A DNA stretch of 39,628 bases from Actinomycetes bacterium (GTDB lineage Bacteria > Actinomycetota > Actinomycetes > Mycobacteriales > Mycobacteriaceae): positions 1-39,628 of the forward strand of contig JAEWRC010000066.1 in the NCBI GenBank assembly GCA_023460175.1, in the 5' to 3' direction. The number at the start of each line of letters is the position of its first letter. Position 1 is the first letter of the stretch. Positions 1 through 8,501 of the stretch are shown in pieces. Below the pieces are notes generated by a model that did not search any database, was not told where the DNA came from, and saw nothing but the letters and a program-made list of their open reading frames with translations. The position numbers and the translations under genes are program-made.

Positions 1-278
1 GGCGGGACCAACGGCGGAACCGGGGGCGGTGCGACCGGCGGGATCGGCGGAACCAGGGGCGGGCCGGGCGGCGGGCCCGCGACGGGCGCGGCCAGGCCGG
101 AGGCCTCCAGCGAAACGGCGGCGCACGGTACAGCCGTGCCCGACATCTTCTCGACGCAGTCCGCACCGCCGGTGATCAGCGGAGCGGCCGCAGCCTGTCC
201 ACTCAATACCGCTGCTGCAGCGGACAATCCAACGCTCGCGACCCCCACGCAAAGGAATCGATATAGAGAAAGCCGCAC
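1..278 (-). CDS. Secreted proline-rich protein, 5' part only
   Basis: The reverse strand opens with GTG at 278, preceded by a good ribosome binding site (GAAGGAG, 5 nt spacer, about 284-290). The protein begins with an Arg-containing n-region, a hydrophobic stretch and an Ala-rich region ending in AQ/AAA-type cleavage motifs around residues 30-36, so it looks like a Sec signal peptide. After this come a short segment with two cysteines (DCVEK and PCAAV) and then a proline-rich tail of PP, PPP and PV repeats that runs off the left edge. At least 92 residues are encoded here. Small exported proteins with Pro-rich tails are common in mycobacteria, but I do not recognise the family. The C-terminus lies outside the window. 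Confidence 0.6.
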   Translation of the reverse strand, partial: MRLSLYRFLCVGVASVGLSAAAAVLSGQAAAAPLITGGADCVEKMSGTAVPCAAVSLEASGLAAPVAGPPPGPPLVPPIPPVAPPPVPPLVP

Positions 279-494
279 GTCGACTCCTTCTGTTAGTCCT
301 GACGAATTACAGGAGAGAAATTACGCAACTGAAATATAAGAGCTTCGTGGCGGTAAATCCGGATCGGTTGCCTGACCGAGACGCAAATGAGCCCGGACGT
401 GACCGCACCGCTCCCATTCAGTGACCTTCGCTGGGGACCCTGCGTCCTACGCTCGGGGCACCGAGGCACGATCCCTCCCGGAAGGTTCCCCACC

Positions 495-1319
495 ATGCCC
501 ACGATCACGACCGCCGACGGCGTCGAAATCTTCTACAAGGACTGGGGATCGGGCCAGCCCATCGTGTTCAGCCACGGCTGGCCCTTGTCGTCGGACGACT
601 GGGACACCCAACTGCTGTTCTTCCTGGCCAGGGGCTACCGGGTGATCGCGCACGACCGCCGCGGGCATGGCCGTTCGACGCAAGTCGCCGAGGGCCACGA
701 CATGGACCACTACGCCGACGACCTCAAGGCGGTCGTCGAACACCTGGATCTGCGCGACGCGATCCACGTCGGGCATTCCACCGGCGGGGGAGAGGTGGTC
801 CATTACCTCGCGCGCCACGGCGAGGCAAGGGCGGCCAAGGCGGCGCTGCTGTGCGCGGTGCCGCCGCTGATGGTGCAGACGGAGGCCAACCCCGAGGGCC
901 TACCCAAGAGCGTCTTCGACGACTTGCAGGCCCAGCTGGCGGCCAACCGGTCGGAGTTCTACCGCGCATTGCCGTCCGGCCCCTTCTATGGCTACAACCG
1001 CGAGGGGATTGAGCCGTCGGAAGCGGTGATCCAGAACTGGTGGCGGCAGGGCATGATGGGCGGCGCCAAGGCGCACTACGACGGCATCGTGGCGTTCTCG
1101 CAGACCGACTTCACCGAGGACCTGAAGCAGATCAGCGTGCCGGTGTTGGTGGTGCACAGCGAGGATGACCAGATCGTGCCCTACGGGGCGTCGGGCCCGA
1201 AGTCCGCAGAACTGCTGGCCAACGGCACGCTGAAGACGTATGCCGAACTACCGCACGGGCTGCCGACGACGCATGCCGATGTCCTGAACCCCGAACTGCT
1301 GGCGTTCTTCCAGTCCTGA
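495..1319 (+). CDS. Alpha/beta hydrolase, non-heme chloroperoxidase type
   Basis: A 274-aa alpha/beta hydrolase of the cofactor-free haloperoxidase/esterase family. The open frame begins earlier, but ATG 495 gives the usual family N-terminus (MPTITTADGVEIFYKDWG) and has a GGAAGG motif just upstream. Visible features are HGWP (oxyanion region, about residue 27), the nucleophile elbow GHSTGGG with Ser95, the acid Asp225 in SEDDQIVP, and the catalytic His260 near the C-terminus. Members of this family hydrolyse esters and, with peracetic acid formed at the active site, halogenate substrates in vitro. The natural substrate cannot be read from sequence. The following gene is co-directional but has its own promoter-like box. 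Confidence 0.88.
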   Translation: MPTITTADGVEIFYKDWGSGQPIVFSHGWPLSSDDWDTQLLFFLARGYRVIAHDRRGHGRSTQVAEGHDMDHYADDLKAVVEHLDLRDAIHVGHSTGGGEVVHYLARHGEARAAKAALLCAVPPLMVQTEANPEGLPKSVFDDLQAQLAANRSEFYRALPSGPFYGYNREGIEPSEAVIQNWWRQGMMGGAKAHYDGIVAFSQTDFTEDLKQISVPVLVVHSEDDQIVPYGASGPKSAELLANGTLKTYAELPHGLPTTHADVLNPELLAFFQS

Positions 1320-1374
1320 CGGGGCCCACCACTGCCAGTTTCGTTGATCCCTCCCCGGGCCGGGGGCAAGCCGC

Positions 1375-1380
1375 TACCGT
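1375..1380 (+). promoter_or_regulatory. Candidate leaderless -10 box for the PH-domain gene
   Basis: TACCGT fits the mycobacterial TANNNT -10 pattern and ends 6 nt before ATG 1387. No Shine-Dalgarno sequence is visible, so transcription may start at or next to the start codon. Six bases alone are weak evidence. Confidence 0.35.
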
Positions 1381-1386
1381 CCGATC

Positions 1387-1761
1387 ATGATCGACTTCCA
1401 AAACGGCCTCTTCGTCAAGCTTGGACCAGCCGATCCGAAGCCCATCGCCGGCGAACTGGCGCCGATCCTCATCGACGACGAGCACGTCCACCTGAGCTTC
1501 AAGGGCATGCGCGACTCGGTGGTCTTCACCAACAAGCGCCTCATCGTGATCAACGTGCAGGGCTTCAGCGGCAAGAAGCGCGACTATTCCTCGTTGCCGT
1601 ACAGCAAGATTCAAGCCTGGAGCATCGAGACCGCGGGCCGCTTCGACCTCGACGCGGAGCTCGAACTGTGGTTCTCCGGCCTGGGCAAGGTGCGGCTGGA
1701 CTTCAAGGGCCACGTCGACATCCGCACCATCGGGAAGCTGATCGGGGAGTACGTGCTCTGA
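1387..1761 (+). CDS. PH-domain protein (bPH type)
   Basis: A 124-aa soluble protein that is essentially one bacterial pleckstrin-homology fold. The pattern GMRDSVVFTNKRLIV about residues 39-53 is the typical centre of the bPH_1 family, followed by the SSLPYSKI and IETAG strands and a C-terminal helix. No signal peptide, membrane segment or second domain is present. Bacterial PH proteins of this kind have few assigned functions; they may bind lipids or protein partners. The start is ATG 1387, which has a -10-like TACCGT 6 nt upstream and no clear ribosome binding site. It lies 83 bp upstream of the thioesterase gene on the same strand. Confidence 0.82.
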   Translation: MIDFQNGLFVKLGPADPKPIAGELAPILIDDEHVHLSFKGMRDSVVFTNKRLIVINVQGFSGKKRDYSSLPYSKIQAWSIETAGRFDLDAELELWFSGLGKVRLDFKGHVDIRTIGKLIGEYVL

Positions 1762-1844
1762 CGCACCCGTTCGGGGTGGACGGCTGGCCTCGGGCTACCG
1801 TACTGGGCGGATCCCAACGGTCCCGTCAGCGCGAGGAGGAAGCG

Positions 1845-2783
1845 GTGAGCCAACCCGCACCGGTCACCGACGACTTCACGTGTGCGTTGCGCGGCAGCGG
1901 CTCCAAGCTGGAGATCGACACCCTGGCCGCGCTCGACAGCATCGAGGGCGCACTGCGGCTCGAACCCACCGGGCCCGACCGGTTTCGGGCCACCAACGAG
2001 CCCAGCCGCTTCGGCCACATCTTCGGCGGCCAGCTGCTCGCCCAGGCCGTGCGCGCCGCCGGGACCACGGTCGAGGGGCAGCCGCTGAACTCCCTGCACG
2101 CCTACTTCACCCGGCCCGGCATCGTCGCCGAACCCGTCGACATCGTGGTGCACCGCACCCGCGACGGGCGGGCCCTGTCGACGCGGCACGTCGAGATCCG
2201 GCAGGGCCGCGGCGCCGTGTTCACCGCGGTGGCCTCCTTCCACGACAACCCGGAAACCCCGGAACCTGCGGCGGAGCCACCGCAGGCCCCGGCCCCGCTG
2301 GAGCTGCCGCTGCTGCAGCACTGGGCGGCCGCCGCGCCCGCGGAGATGCTGACGATGGGGCAGACCTGGATCGACGTGCCGCCGCCGCTGGAGATGCGCA
2401 TCCCCGAGGCGCCGACCTTCTTCGGCGGCAAGCAGGCCCCCGGCCCGCGCGCCCACTGGATGCGCCTGCCGCGCGGCATCGGCGACGACCCGGGGATGCA
2501 CCACGCCATGGTCGCCTACGCCAGCGATTACCTGTTGCTGGACATGGCGTTTCGCGATCATCCGGAACCCATCAACTATGCGACCACGGCCGGGGTGAGC
2601 CTGGACCACGCCATCTGGTTGCACCGGCCGGCCCGCTTCGATGAGTGGCACCTTTACATCCAGGAGCCCGTGACGATGCGGGGCCAGCGTGCGCTGGTCC
2701 GGGGCAACATCGTCGACGCCGACGGGGCGCTGGTTGCCAGCACCGCCCAGGAGGTCCTGGTCCGGCCCAGGCCGCAGCGATGA
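1845..2783 (+). CDS. tesB: Acyl-CoA thioesterase II (TesB family)
   Basis: A double-hotdog acyl-CoA thioesterase of 312 aa that hydrolyses acyl-CoA to free fatty acid and CoA in the cytosol. GTG 1845 is chosen because GGAGGAAG lies directly upstream; the frame stays open further upstream but without a ribosome binding site. The N-terminal hotdog contains FGGQLLAQA (about residue 62), and the C-terminal hotdog contains YASDYLLLD and the SLDHAIWLHRP segment characteristic of TesB, with the family Asp in SDYLLLD. Length matches the family, with a Pro/Ala-rich linker near residues 143-160. Its TGA overlaps the ATG of the next gene (ATGA), so the two are probably translationally coupled. Confidence 0.9.
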   Translation: MSQPAPVTDDFTCALRGSGSKLEIDTLAALDSIEGALRLEPTGPDRFRATNEPSRFGHIFGGQLLAQAVRAAGTTVEGQPLNSLHAYFTRPGIVAEPVDIVVHRTRDGRALSTRHVEIRQGRGAVFTAVASFHDNPETPEPAAEPPQAPAPLELPLLQHWAAAAPAEMLTMGQTWIDVPPPLEMRIPEAPTFFGGKQAPGPRAHWMRLPRGIGDDPGMHHAMVAYASDYLLLDMAFRDHPEPINYATTAGVSLDHAIWLHRPARFDEWHLYIQEPVTMRGQRALVRGNIVDADGALVASTAQEVLVRPRPQR

Positions 2784-3328
2784 CCATCCCGCTGTTCGAA
2801 CAGCCTTGGCCCGACGGGGATTACCGGTTCGTCCAACTGGGTTTCGTCGTCGACGACCTGCCGGCGGCGGCGCGGCGCTGGGCGCGGGTGTTCGGGGTCG
2901 GGCCCTTCCACATCCTGCCGCGCGCCCGGAGCACCTGCCGGTACCGGGGCGCCGAGGCCGTCGTCGACCTCCAGGTCGGCGTCGCCCAGGCCGGACCGGT
3001 GCAGATCGAACTCATCGAGGACCACAGTCCTGGCCCCAGCGTGTACGCCGACCTGGCCAAGGCCGCCGGGCCCAGCGGCTTCCACCAGATCGCCACGGTG
3101 ACCACCGACTACGACGGCAAGGTCGCCCAATTGACAAGCCAGGGTTATGAACTGGCCTGCGAGCTCACCGCGGGTCGGCAGCGCATCGCGTTCGTCGACA
3201 CGGTCGCGGACTTCGGATTCTTCACCGAGGTGGTCGAACAGACGCCCACCTTCCTGGCGCACCTGACCAAGATCGCGGCGACGTGCGCGGACTGGGACGG
3301 CGCCGATCCGCTCCGCTTACTCGGGTGA
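2780..3328 (+). CDS. VOC-family (glyoxalase-like) protein
   Basis: A 182-aa protein with one vicinal-oxygen-chelate repeat of the Glyoxalase_4 type. The pattern FVQLGFVVDDLPAAARRW near residues 15-32 is the usual opening strand and helix, followed by QIELIEDHS and the second half beginning GFHQIATVTTDY. The His in GFHQIA and Glu residues in IELIE and FTEVVEQ could supply metal ligands, although the first strand has Gln where many family members have His. The enzyme class varies (epimerase, dioxygenase, lyase, binding protein), so no reaction is assigned. It starts within the stop of the thioesterase gene, suggesting related acyl-CoA work. Its TGA lies inside the terminator hairpin shared with selO. 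Confidence 0.78.
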   Translation: MTIPLFEQPWPDGDYRFVQLGFVVDDLPAAARRWARVFGVGPFHILPRARSTCRYRGAEAVVDLQVGVAQAGPVQIELIEDHSPGPSVYADLAKAAGPSGFHQIATVTTDYDGKVAQLTSQGYELACELTAGRQRIAFVDTVADFGFFTEVVEQTPTFLAHLTKIAATCADWDGADPLRLLG

Positions 3329-3377
3329 TTTCGGTGCGCCCGGTTGCGCGCACCGCAACCCAGCGCACCGAAATCAC
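3325..3377. terminator. Bidirectional hairpin between convergent genes
   Basis: A perfect 15-bp inverted repeat (3325-3339 with 3363-3377) encloses a second 6-bp inverted repeat (GGTTGC/GCAACC). The left arm contains the TGA of the VOC gene (3326-3328) and the right arm the stop of selO on the other strand (3374-3376). There is no U-tract, which is usual for mycobacterial terminators. Confidence 0.7.
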
Positions 3378-4825
3378 GTGCCGCAGAACGTCTGATACGG
3401 GCCGAAGGAGTCCGGGGCGGGCTCGGCGTAGCGCTCCAGGCCGGGGCGCTCGACGTACGGGTCGGTGACGGCCGACAGCAGTTCCTGAAAAGGACCGAGG
3501 TCGCCGCCGGTGGCCGCGGTCAGCGCCTGCTCCACGAGGTGGTTGCGGGGGATGTAGACCGGGTTGGTCCGATCCATCACCGCCGCATCGGGATTGAGCG
3601 CCAGCCAGCGCTCCAGCCACGCGTCGAACGCCGCGAGATCCAGGAACAATCCGCGCGACGGTTCGCGGTCGCCGTCCACCGCGCGGGCCAGGTGCCGGAA
3701 GAACGAGGTGAAGTCGACCTGGCTCTGGGTCAACTGCGTCAACAGATCCTCGACAAGCGAGGCGTCCGCACAGTCGGCGAGCCCCAGCTTCGAGCACATG
3801 CCGGACAGCCACGCCGCCTCGTACCGGGTACGGAAGCCGTCGAGGGCCTGCGTCGCCACGGCGATCGCGCGGTCGGTGTCCTCGTCGAACAGCGGCAGCA
3901 GCGTCTCGGCGAACCGCGCCAGGTTCCACAGCGCGATGCCGGGCTGATTGGCGTAGGCGTAGCGGCCCCCGGAGTCGATGGAACTGAAGACGGTGCCGGG
4001 GTGGTAGCCGTCCATGAAGGCGCATGGCCCGTAGTCGATGGTCTCCCCGGAGATCGTCATGTTGTCGGTGTTCATCACCCCGTGGATGAACCCGACGAGC
4101 ATCCACCGCGCGACCAGCTCGGCCTGGACCGCGACCGTCGACTCGAACAGCGCCACGTACGGATTGGCCGTAGATGCGGCCGCGGGCACATGGCGGGCGA
4201 TCGCGTGATCGGCCAGCCGGCGCAGCAGCGCGGCGTCCCCGGTCGCCGCGGCGAACTGGAAGCTGCCGACCCGCAGATGGCTGCTCGCCACCCGAGCCAG
4301 CACGGCCCCCGGCAGCGCGGCATCCCGGTACACGGGCCGCCCCGTGCCCACCACCGCCAGCGAACGGGTGGTCGGGATACCGAGGGCGTGCATCGCCTCG
4401 CTGATGACGTACTCGCGCAGCATCGGCCCGACGGCGGCCAGCCCGTCACCACCCCGGGCGAACGGGGTGCGCCCGGAACCCTTCAGGTGCAGGTCACGCA
4501 GCCGGCCCTCGGTGTCGGTGAGCTCGCCGAGCAGCAGGGCCCGCCCGTCGCCGAGCCGCGGCACGAAGCCACCGAACTGGTGCCCGGAATACGCCTGCGC
4601 GACGGGAGCGGCGCCGTCGAGCAGCACCGTGCCGGTCAGCAGCCCGACGCCGTCAGGACCGCGCAGCCATTCGGGATCCAGGCCCAGTTCGGCGGCCAAC
4701 GGCTCGTTGAGGATCAGCAGTTTCGGATCGGGTGCGGGCTCGGCCTGCCACGTGACGGCCATGTCGGCCAGGTCGCGGGCAAACCAGCTCCCCAGGACGA
4801 CGGGATTCGCCGGTGCGGCACTCAT
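3374..4825 (-). CDS. selO: Protein adenylyltransferase SelO (YdiU family)
   Basis: A 483-aa pseudokinase-fold protein of the SelO/UPF0061 family, which transfers AMP from ATP to Ser, Thr or Tyr of target proteins, with a role in redox homeostasis in characterised members. Diagnostic motifs are SGHQFGGF (residues 80-87), LHLKGSGRTPFARGGDG (113-128) with the nucleotide-binding Lys/Arg, and GFIHGVMNTDNM (around 250), the metal and catalytic-loop segment. Length agrees with bacterial SelO. GGAGGA directly precedes ATG 4825. It lies 22 bp downstream of the acyl-CoA synthetase gene on the same strand and is probably co-transcribed with it. No Cys or Sec is visible at the very C-terminus, unlike eukaryotic SelO. 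Confidence 0.92.
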   Translation of the reverse strand: MSAAPANPVVLGSWFARDLADMAVTWQAEPAPDPKLLILNEPLAAELGLDPEWLRGPDGVGLLTGTVLLDGAAPVAQAYSGHQFGGFVPRLGDGRALLLGELTDTEGRLRDLHLKGSGRTPFARGGDGLAAVGPMLREYVISEAMHALGIPTTRSLAVVGTGRPVYRDAALPGAVLARVASSHLRVGSFQFAAATGDAALLRRLADHAIARHVPAAASTANPYVALFESTVAVQAELVARWMLVGFIHGVMNTDNMTISGETIDYGPCAFMDGYHPGTVFSSIDSGGRYAYANQPGIALWNLARFAETLLPLFDEDTDRAIAVATQALDGFRTRYEAAWLSGMCSKLGLADCADASLVEDLLTQLTQSQVDFTSFFRHLARAVDGDREPSRGLFLDLAAFDAWLERWLALNPDAAVMDRTNPVYIPRNHLVEQALTAATGGDLGPFQELLSAVTDPYVERPGLERYAEPAPDSFGPYQTFCGT

Positions 4826-4847
4826 TCCTCCACCCTACGGAGGGCGA

Positions 4848-6551
4848 CTACTCGACCAGGTCCTCGTAGCGGTACTCGGTGTCGATACCCGCGCCGCGCT
4901 GATGCGCCTCGTCCTCGCGCTGGCGCAGTTCCACCCGGCGGATCTTGCCGGAGATGGTCTTGGGCAGCTCGAAGAACTCCACCCGGCGCACCTTCAGATA
5001 GGGGGCCAGGTGGTCGCGGGCGTGCTCCATGATCGTCCGCGCGGTGTCCGCGTCGGCGCCCCAGCCGTCGGCCAGCGCCACGTAGGCCTTGGGTACGCAC
5101 AGCCGGGTGTCGTCGGGTTGCGGGACGACGGCGGCCTCGACGACGGCGGGATGCTCGACGAGCACGCTCTCCAGCTCGAACGGCGACACCTTGTAGTCCG
5201 AGGACTTGAACACGTCGTCGGTGCGGCCGATGTAGGTGATGTAGCCGTCGGCGTCGCGGCTGGCGACGTCGCCGGTGTGATAGAAACCGCCCGCAGTGAC
5301 GGCGGCGTTGCGTTCCGGATCGTCGAGGTAGCCGGTCATCAGGTTCAGCGGCGCCTGGCTCAGGTCCAGGCAGATCTCGCCCTCGGTGTCCGACGGCTGC
5401 CCGGTCAGCGGGTCGACGAGGACCACCGGCACCCCGGGCATCGGCCGGCCCATCGACCCGGCCTTGACGGGTTGGCCGGGGGTGTTGCCCACCTGCAGCG
5501 TGGTCTCGGTCTGGCCGAAACCATCGCGAATGGTCAGGCCCCACGCGTTCTCGACCTGGGCGATGACGTCGGGGTTGAGCGGCTCGCCGGCGCCCAGCAC
5601 CTCGCGCAGACCCTCGGGGCGGGCGCCGAGGTCGGCCTGAATCAGCATGCGCCACACTGTCGGTGGCGCGCAGAACGTGTTCACCTGCGCGCGGCGGAGT
5701 TGGTGCAGCAGGGCCGCGGCGTCGAAGCGCGGGTAGTTGTAGACGAAGATCGTCGCCTCGGCGATCCACGGCGCGAAGAAACAACTCCACGCATGTTTGG
5801 CCCATCCCGGGGAGCTGATCGCCAAATGCACGTCGCCGGGGCGCACCCCGATCCAGGACATCGTCGTGAGGTGTCCGACCGGGTAGGAGACCTGCGAATG
5901 CTCGACGAGTTTGGGCCGGCTGGTGGTGCCGGAGGTGAAGTAGATGAGCATCGGATCGGTCACGTCGGTGCACGCGGGGAACGGGCCGGCCGTGGGCACG
6001 TCGTAGGCGTCGGCGTAGCGGTGCCAGCCCTCGACGGCGTCGCCGACCGCGATGCGGCCGTAGTCGCCGGCCACGTCGGCGAACTTCGCCGTGTCGGCCG
6101 CGTTGGCGACGACGTACCGCGCACCGCCGCGGGTGATCCGGTCGACCAGATCGGCCGGTCCCAGCGCCGCGGTGGTCGGCATGGTGACCGCACCCAGCTT
6201 GGCGACGCCGAGCATGGTCTCCCACAGCTCGACCTGGTTGCCGAGCATGAGGATGACGCGGTCGCCCTTTTTCACTCCGAGTTGCTGCAGCCAGGTCGCG
6301 ACCAGATCGGAGCGCCGTGCCATCTCGGCGAAGGTGACCTGCTGCTCGCTGCCGTCGTGCTCGACGATCCACAGCGCCGGCCGGTCGGCGGTGCCGGGGT
6401 CCCGGGCGATGGCGTCGAACCAGTCGGTGGCCCAGTTGAAGGTGCCCTCGAGCTGCGGCCAGGCGAAGGTCTCGACGGCCTTGTCGTAGTCGTCGATGGC
6501 GGCCACCAGCTGGTCGCGGGCGTTGCGATACAGATCGGCGTTGGTCGTCAT
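4848..6551 (-). CDS. AMP-forming acyl-CoA synthetase (ACSM-like)
   Basis: A 567-aa ANL-superfamily ligase that activates a carboxylic acid to acyl-AMP and then acyl-CoA. The motifs are in order: the P-loop YFTSGTTSRPKLVEHS (about residue 210), DGFGQTETT (about 345), the hinge YHTGDVASRDADGYITYIGR with FKSSDYKVSPFELE, and the catalytic C-terminal lysine in KTISGKIRRVEL. The N-terminal part (FNWATDWFDAIARD) resembles medium-chain and acetyl-type ligases rather than long-chain FadD proteins. Substrate is unknown. It is divergent from a LuxR-type regulator across about 60 bp, a layout suggesting local control, and precedes selO. Confidence 0.88.
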   Translation of the reverse strand: MTTNADLYRNARDQLVAAIDDYDKAVETFAWPQLEGTFNWATDWFDAIARDPGTADRPALWIVEHDGSEQQVTFAEMARRSDLVATWLQQLGVKKGDRVILMLGNQVELWETMLGVAKLGAVTMPTTAALGPADLVDRITRGGARYVVANAADTAKFADVAGDYGRIAVGDAVEGWHRYADAYDVPTAGPFPACTDVTDPMLIYFTSGTTSRPKLVEHSQVSYPVGHLTTMSWIGVRPGDVHLAISSPGWAKHAWSCFFAPWIAEATIFVYNYPRFDAAALLHQLRRAQVNTFCAPPTVWRMLIQADLGARPEGLREVLGAGEPLNPDVIAQVENAWGLTIRDGFGQTETTLQVGNTPGQPVKAGSMGRPMPGVPVVLVDPLTGQPSDTEGEICLDLSQAPLNLMTGYLDDPERNAAVTAGGFYHTGDVASRDADGYITYIGRTDDVFKSSDYKVSPFELESVLVEHPAVVEAAVVPQPDDTRLCVPKAYVALADGWGADADTARTIMEHARDHLAPYLKVRRVEFFELPKTISGKIRRVELRQREDEAHQRGAGIDTEYRYEDLVE

Positions 6552-6610
6552 GCCAGCTAGGATCTATGTCACAGTCGTCCACCCGCTACCCCCGAAAGAG
6601 GGGATTGCCC

Positions 6611-7438
6611 GTGTCCTCCGGTTCGGCGGTGCTGCGTCCCCGCGACACCGATGTCCTGCGGGCCGAGCTGCGCCAACTCGCCACCCGCGGCGGCATCCCG
6701 GTGCTGTTCGGCGGTGAGGTGCATGGCGACGGTCTGGTGCTCAGCGAATTCGTCGGGACCAGGACGGGGCTGTTGCGCGGGGTGGTGGTGCGGCCGAGTT
6801 CGGGGCTGGGCGGGGCCAGCATGGTCGCCGGCCGCCCGCTGTCGGTGGCCGACTACCGCAACGCGTCGACCATCACCCACGACTACGACGTCCCCGTGCT
6901 GAGCGAGGGCATCGGATCGGTCCTGGCCGTGCCCGTCGTCGTGGACGGCGTCGCTCGGGCCATGCTCTACGGGGCCTACCGGTCCAAGGCGCCCATCGGC
7001 GGTCGGGCCGTGGACCTGATGATCGACTCGGGCCGCCGGCTCGCCGATGAACTGCGGATCCGCGACGAGGTGGACCGCCGGCTGCGGCTGCGTGAGGCGC
7101 ACACCGCCAGCGCGGTGAGCCCGGAGGTGATCCGCGACGTCTACGCCGAGCTGCGACGACTGGCCGCCGACGCCGAGCCGGGGATGCGAAACCAGTTGCA
7201 GCGCTTGGCCGAACAACTCGCCGGCGACCCGCGCCCCGAGGAGGTGTCGCTGACTCCCCGGGAACGTGACGTCCTGGCGCAGGTCGCCCTGGGATGCACG
7301 AATACCGAGGCTGCAGAACGTCTTTCGCTGCGACCCGAGACGGTGAAGAGTTACCTGCGCAGCGCGAGCACCAAGCTCGGCACGGGCACGCGGTTCGAGG
7401 CCGTGTCGCAGGCGCGGCTGCGGGGACTGATTCCGTAG
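6611..7438 (+). CDS. GAF-domain LuxR-type transcriptional regulator
   Basis: A 275-aa regulator with a GAF-like sensor region (about residues 20-150, including a SVLAVPVVVDG strand typical of GAF domains), a helical linker and a C-terminal LuxR-type HTH starting at LTPRERDVLAQVALGCTN and ending before the C-terminus. I prefer GTG 6611: AGAGGGG lies upstream of it, and the in-frame ATG at 6566 would leave only 14 bp to the divergent ligase gene. The layout suggests that it controls the acyl-CoA synthetase/selO pair in response to a small molecule or CoA ester. There is no phospho-acceptor domain. Confidence 0.82.
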   Translation: MSSGSAVLRPRDTDVLRAELRQLATRGGIPVLFGGEVHGDGLVLSEFVGTRTGLLRGVVVRPSSGLGGASMVAGRPLSVADYRNASTITHDYDVPVLSEGIGSVLAVPVVVDGVARAMLYGAYRSKAPIGGRAVDLMIDSGRRLADELRIRDEVDRRLRLREAHTASAVSPEVIRDVYAELRRLAADAEPGMRNQLQRLAEQLAGDPRPEEVSLTPRERDVLAQVALGCTNTEAAERLSLRPETVKSYLRSASTKLGTGTRFEAVSQARLRGLIP

Positions 7439-7612
7439 CGCACCCGAACGGTACTGACTTTTCCACCGCTGCGGTTCAGGGTACGTCGTTATCAAGCTGG
7501 GGCGTGTCCCTCAGTCACCCTGTGGATATCCGTCACCCGAGGATGACGCCATTCGATCGAGGGGCGGTCCGGAGACGTGGATCACTTACAGCGACGACCG
7601 CGCCGCCGCCTT

Positions 7613-8458
7613 TTACTGGATGGGCTCGTTCCCGAGCACCGTGGTGCGCAGCATCTCCCGCGGAGAGTCGGGGTCGTACGGCGCCGCGCGGTGCAGCACC
7701 CCCTGGTTGTCCCAGATGACGGTGTCGCCCACCGACCAGTTGTGGCTGTACACCCGGTCCGGCGCCGTGGCATGCGCCAACAGCTCGTCGAGCAGCGCGC
7801 GACCCTCGTCCAGGTCCATGCCCTGGATGTAGTCGGCGGAGGCGCCCAGCACCAACGACTTTCGGCCGCTGCGGTGCGTCCACACCAGCGGGTGCTCGTG
7901 GATGGTGCGGCTCTTCCAGCGGGCCAGCTGCTCGTCCGTCGGGTTCGGATAGACCCGGCGCTGGGAGGCCTCCAGGGAGTGCACCACCCGCAGGGTCTCG
8001 TAGTGCTTCTGCTCGGCCGGGGCCAGCGCGTCGTAGGCCGCATACGAGTTGGCGAACTCGGTCTCCCCGCCCTGGGTCGCGACCTGCACGGCCGAGAGCA
8101 CGGTCGCCTTCTGCGGGCATTCGTCGCTCAGCGGTGTGCAGCCGTCGATGTGCCAGTCGAAGGTGGCCTTGAGGTACTCGGCGGCGCTGTTCTTCTCGCG
8201 GTCCAGGGTGATCGGGTAGATGCCGGAGACCGGATGGTGGCCGTCGGCGGACCGGTCGACCTGCCCCAGCCGCTCGGAGAAGGCCACCTGCGCCTCGGGA
8301 TTCAGCTGCAGGCCGCGGAAGACCAGCACGCCGTTGTCCTCCAGGGCGTCGAGCACCGCGGCGCCCAGGCTGTCGTCGGTGGCCAGCCGGTCGGGGTCGA
8401 CGCCGACCACCTCGGCGCCGACGGACGAGGTCAGTTTGTTGATGGTCAACACGCTCAT
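7613..8458 (-). CDS. TauD/TfdA-family 2-oxoglutarate dioxygenase
   Basis: A 281-aa Fe(II)/2-oxoglutarate-dependent dioxygenase. The metal triad is HxD at His103-Asp105 (FDWHIDGC) with the distal His256 (VLHRAAPYDP), and Arg267 or Arg271 downstream would bind the 2-oxoglutarate carboxylate. Length and fold fit the TauD group, which hydroxylates carbons next to sulfonate, ether or carboxylate groups; the substrate here is unknown. It is the last gene of the minus-strand oxidative cassette, 43 bp after the 111-aa gene. GAAAGG lies about 8 nt before the ATG. Two oxygenases of different type in one transcription unit suggest successive hydroxylations of one compound. Confidence 0.88.
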   Translation of the reverse strand: MSVLTINKLTSSVGAEVVGVDPDRLATDDSLGAAVLDALEDNGVLVFRGLQLNPEAQVAFSERLGQVDRSADGHHPVSGIYPITLDREKNSAAEYLKATFDWHIDGCTPLSDECPQKATVLSAVQVATQGGETEFANSYAAYDALAPAEQKHYETLRVVHSLEASQRRVYPNPTDEQLARWKSRTIHEHPLVWTHRSGRKSLVLGASADYIQGMDLDEGRALLDELLAHATAPDRVYSHNWSVGDTVIWDNQGVLHRAAPYDPDSPREMLRTTVLGNEPIQ

Positions 8459-8501
8459 GCGGGGTGGCCTTTCGGAGATCGGGGGAGTCGAGATCGGGGA
8501 G

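Noticed and set aside
1..339. Glycine-rich plus-strand frame resembling a PE_PGRS tail
   Set aside because: Its composition is the mirror of the minus-strand proline repeats; the minus strand has the start codon, ribosome binding site and signal peptide.
1344..1844. Long 5' extension of the tesB frame
   Set aside because: It overlaps the PH-domain gene, encodes an Arg/Pro-rich shadow sequence, and the family start with a ribosome binding site is at 1845.
6566..6610. Upstream ATG for the GAF-LuxR gene
   Set aside because: It would leave 14 bp between divergent genes; GTG 6611 has a better ribosome binding site.
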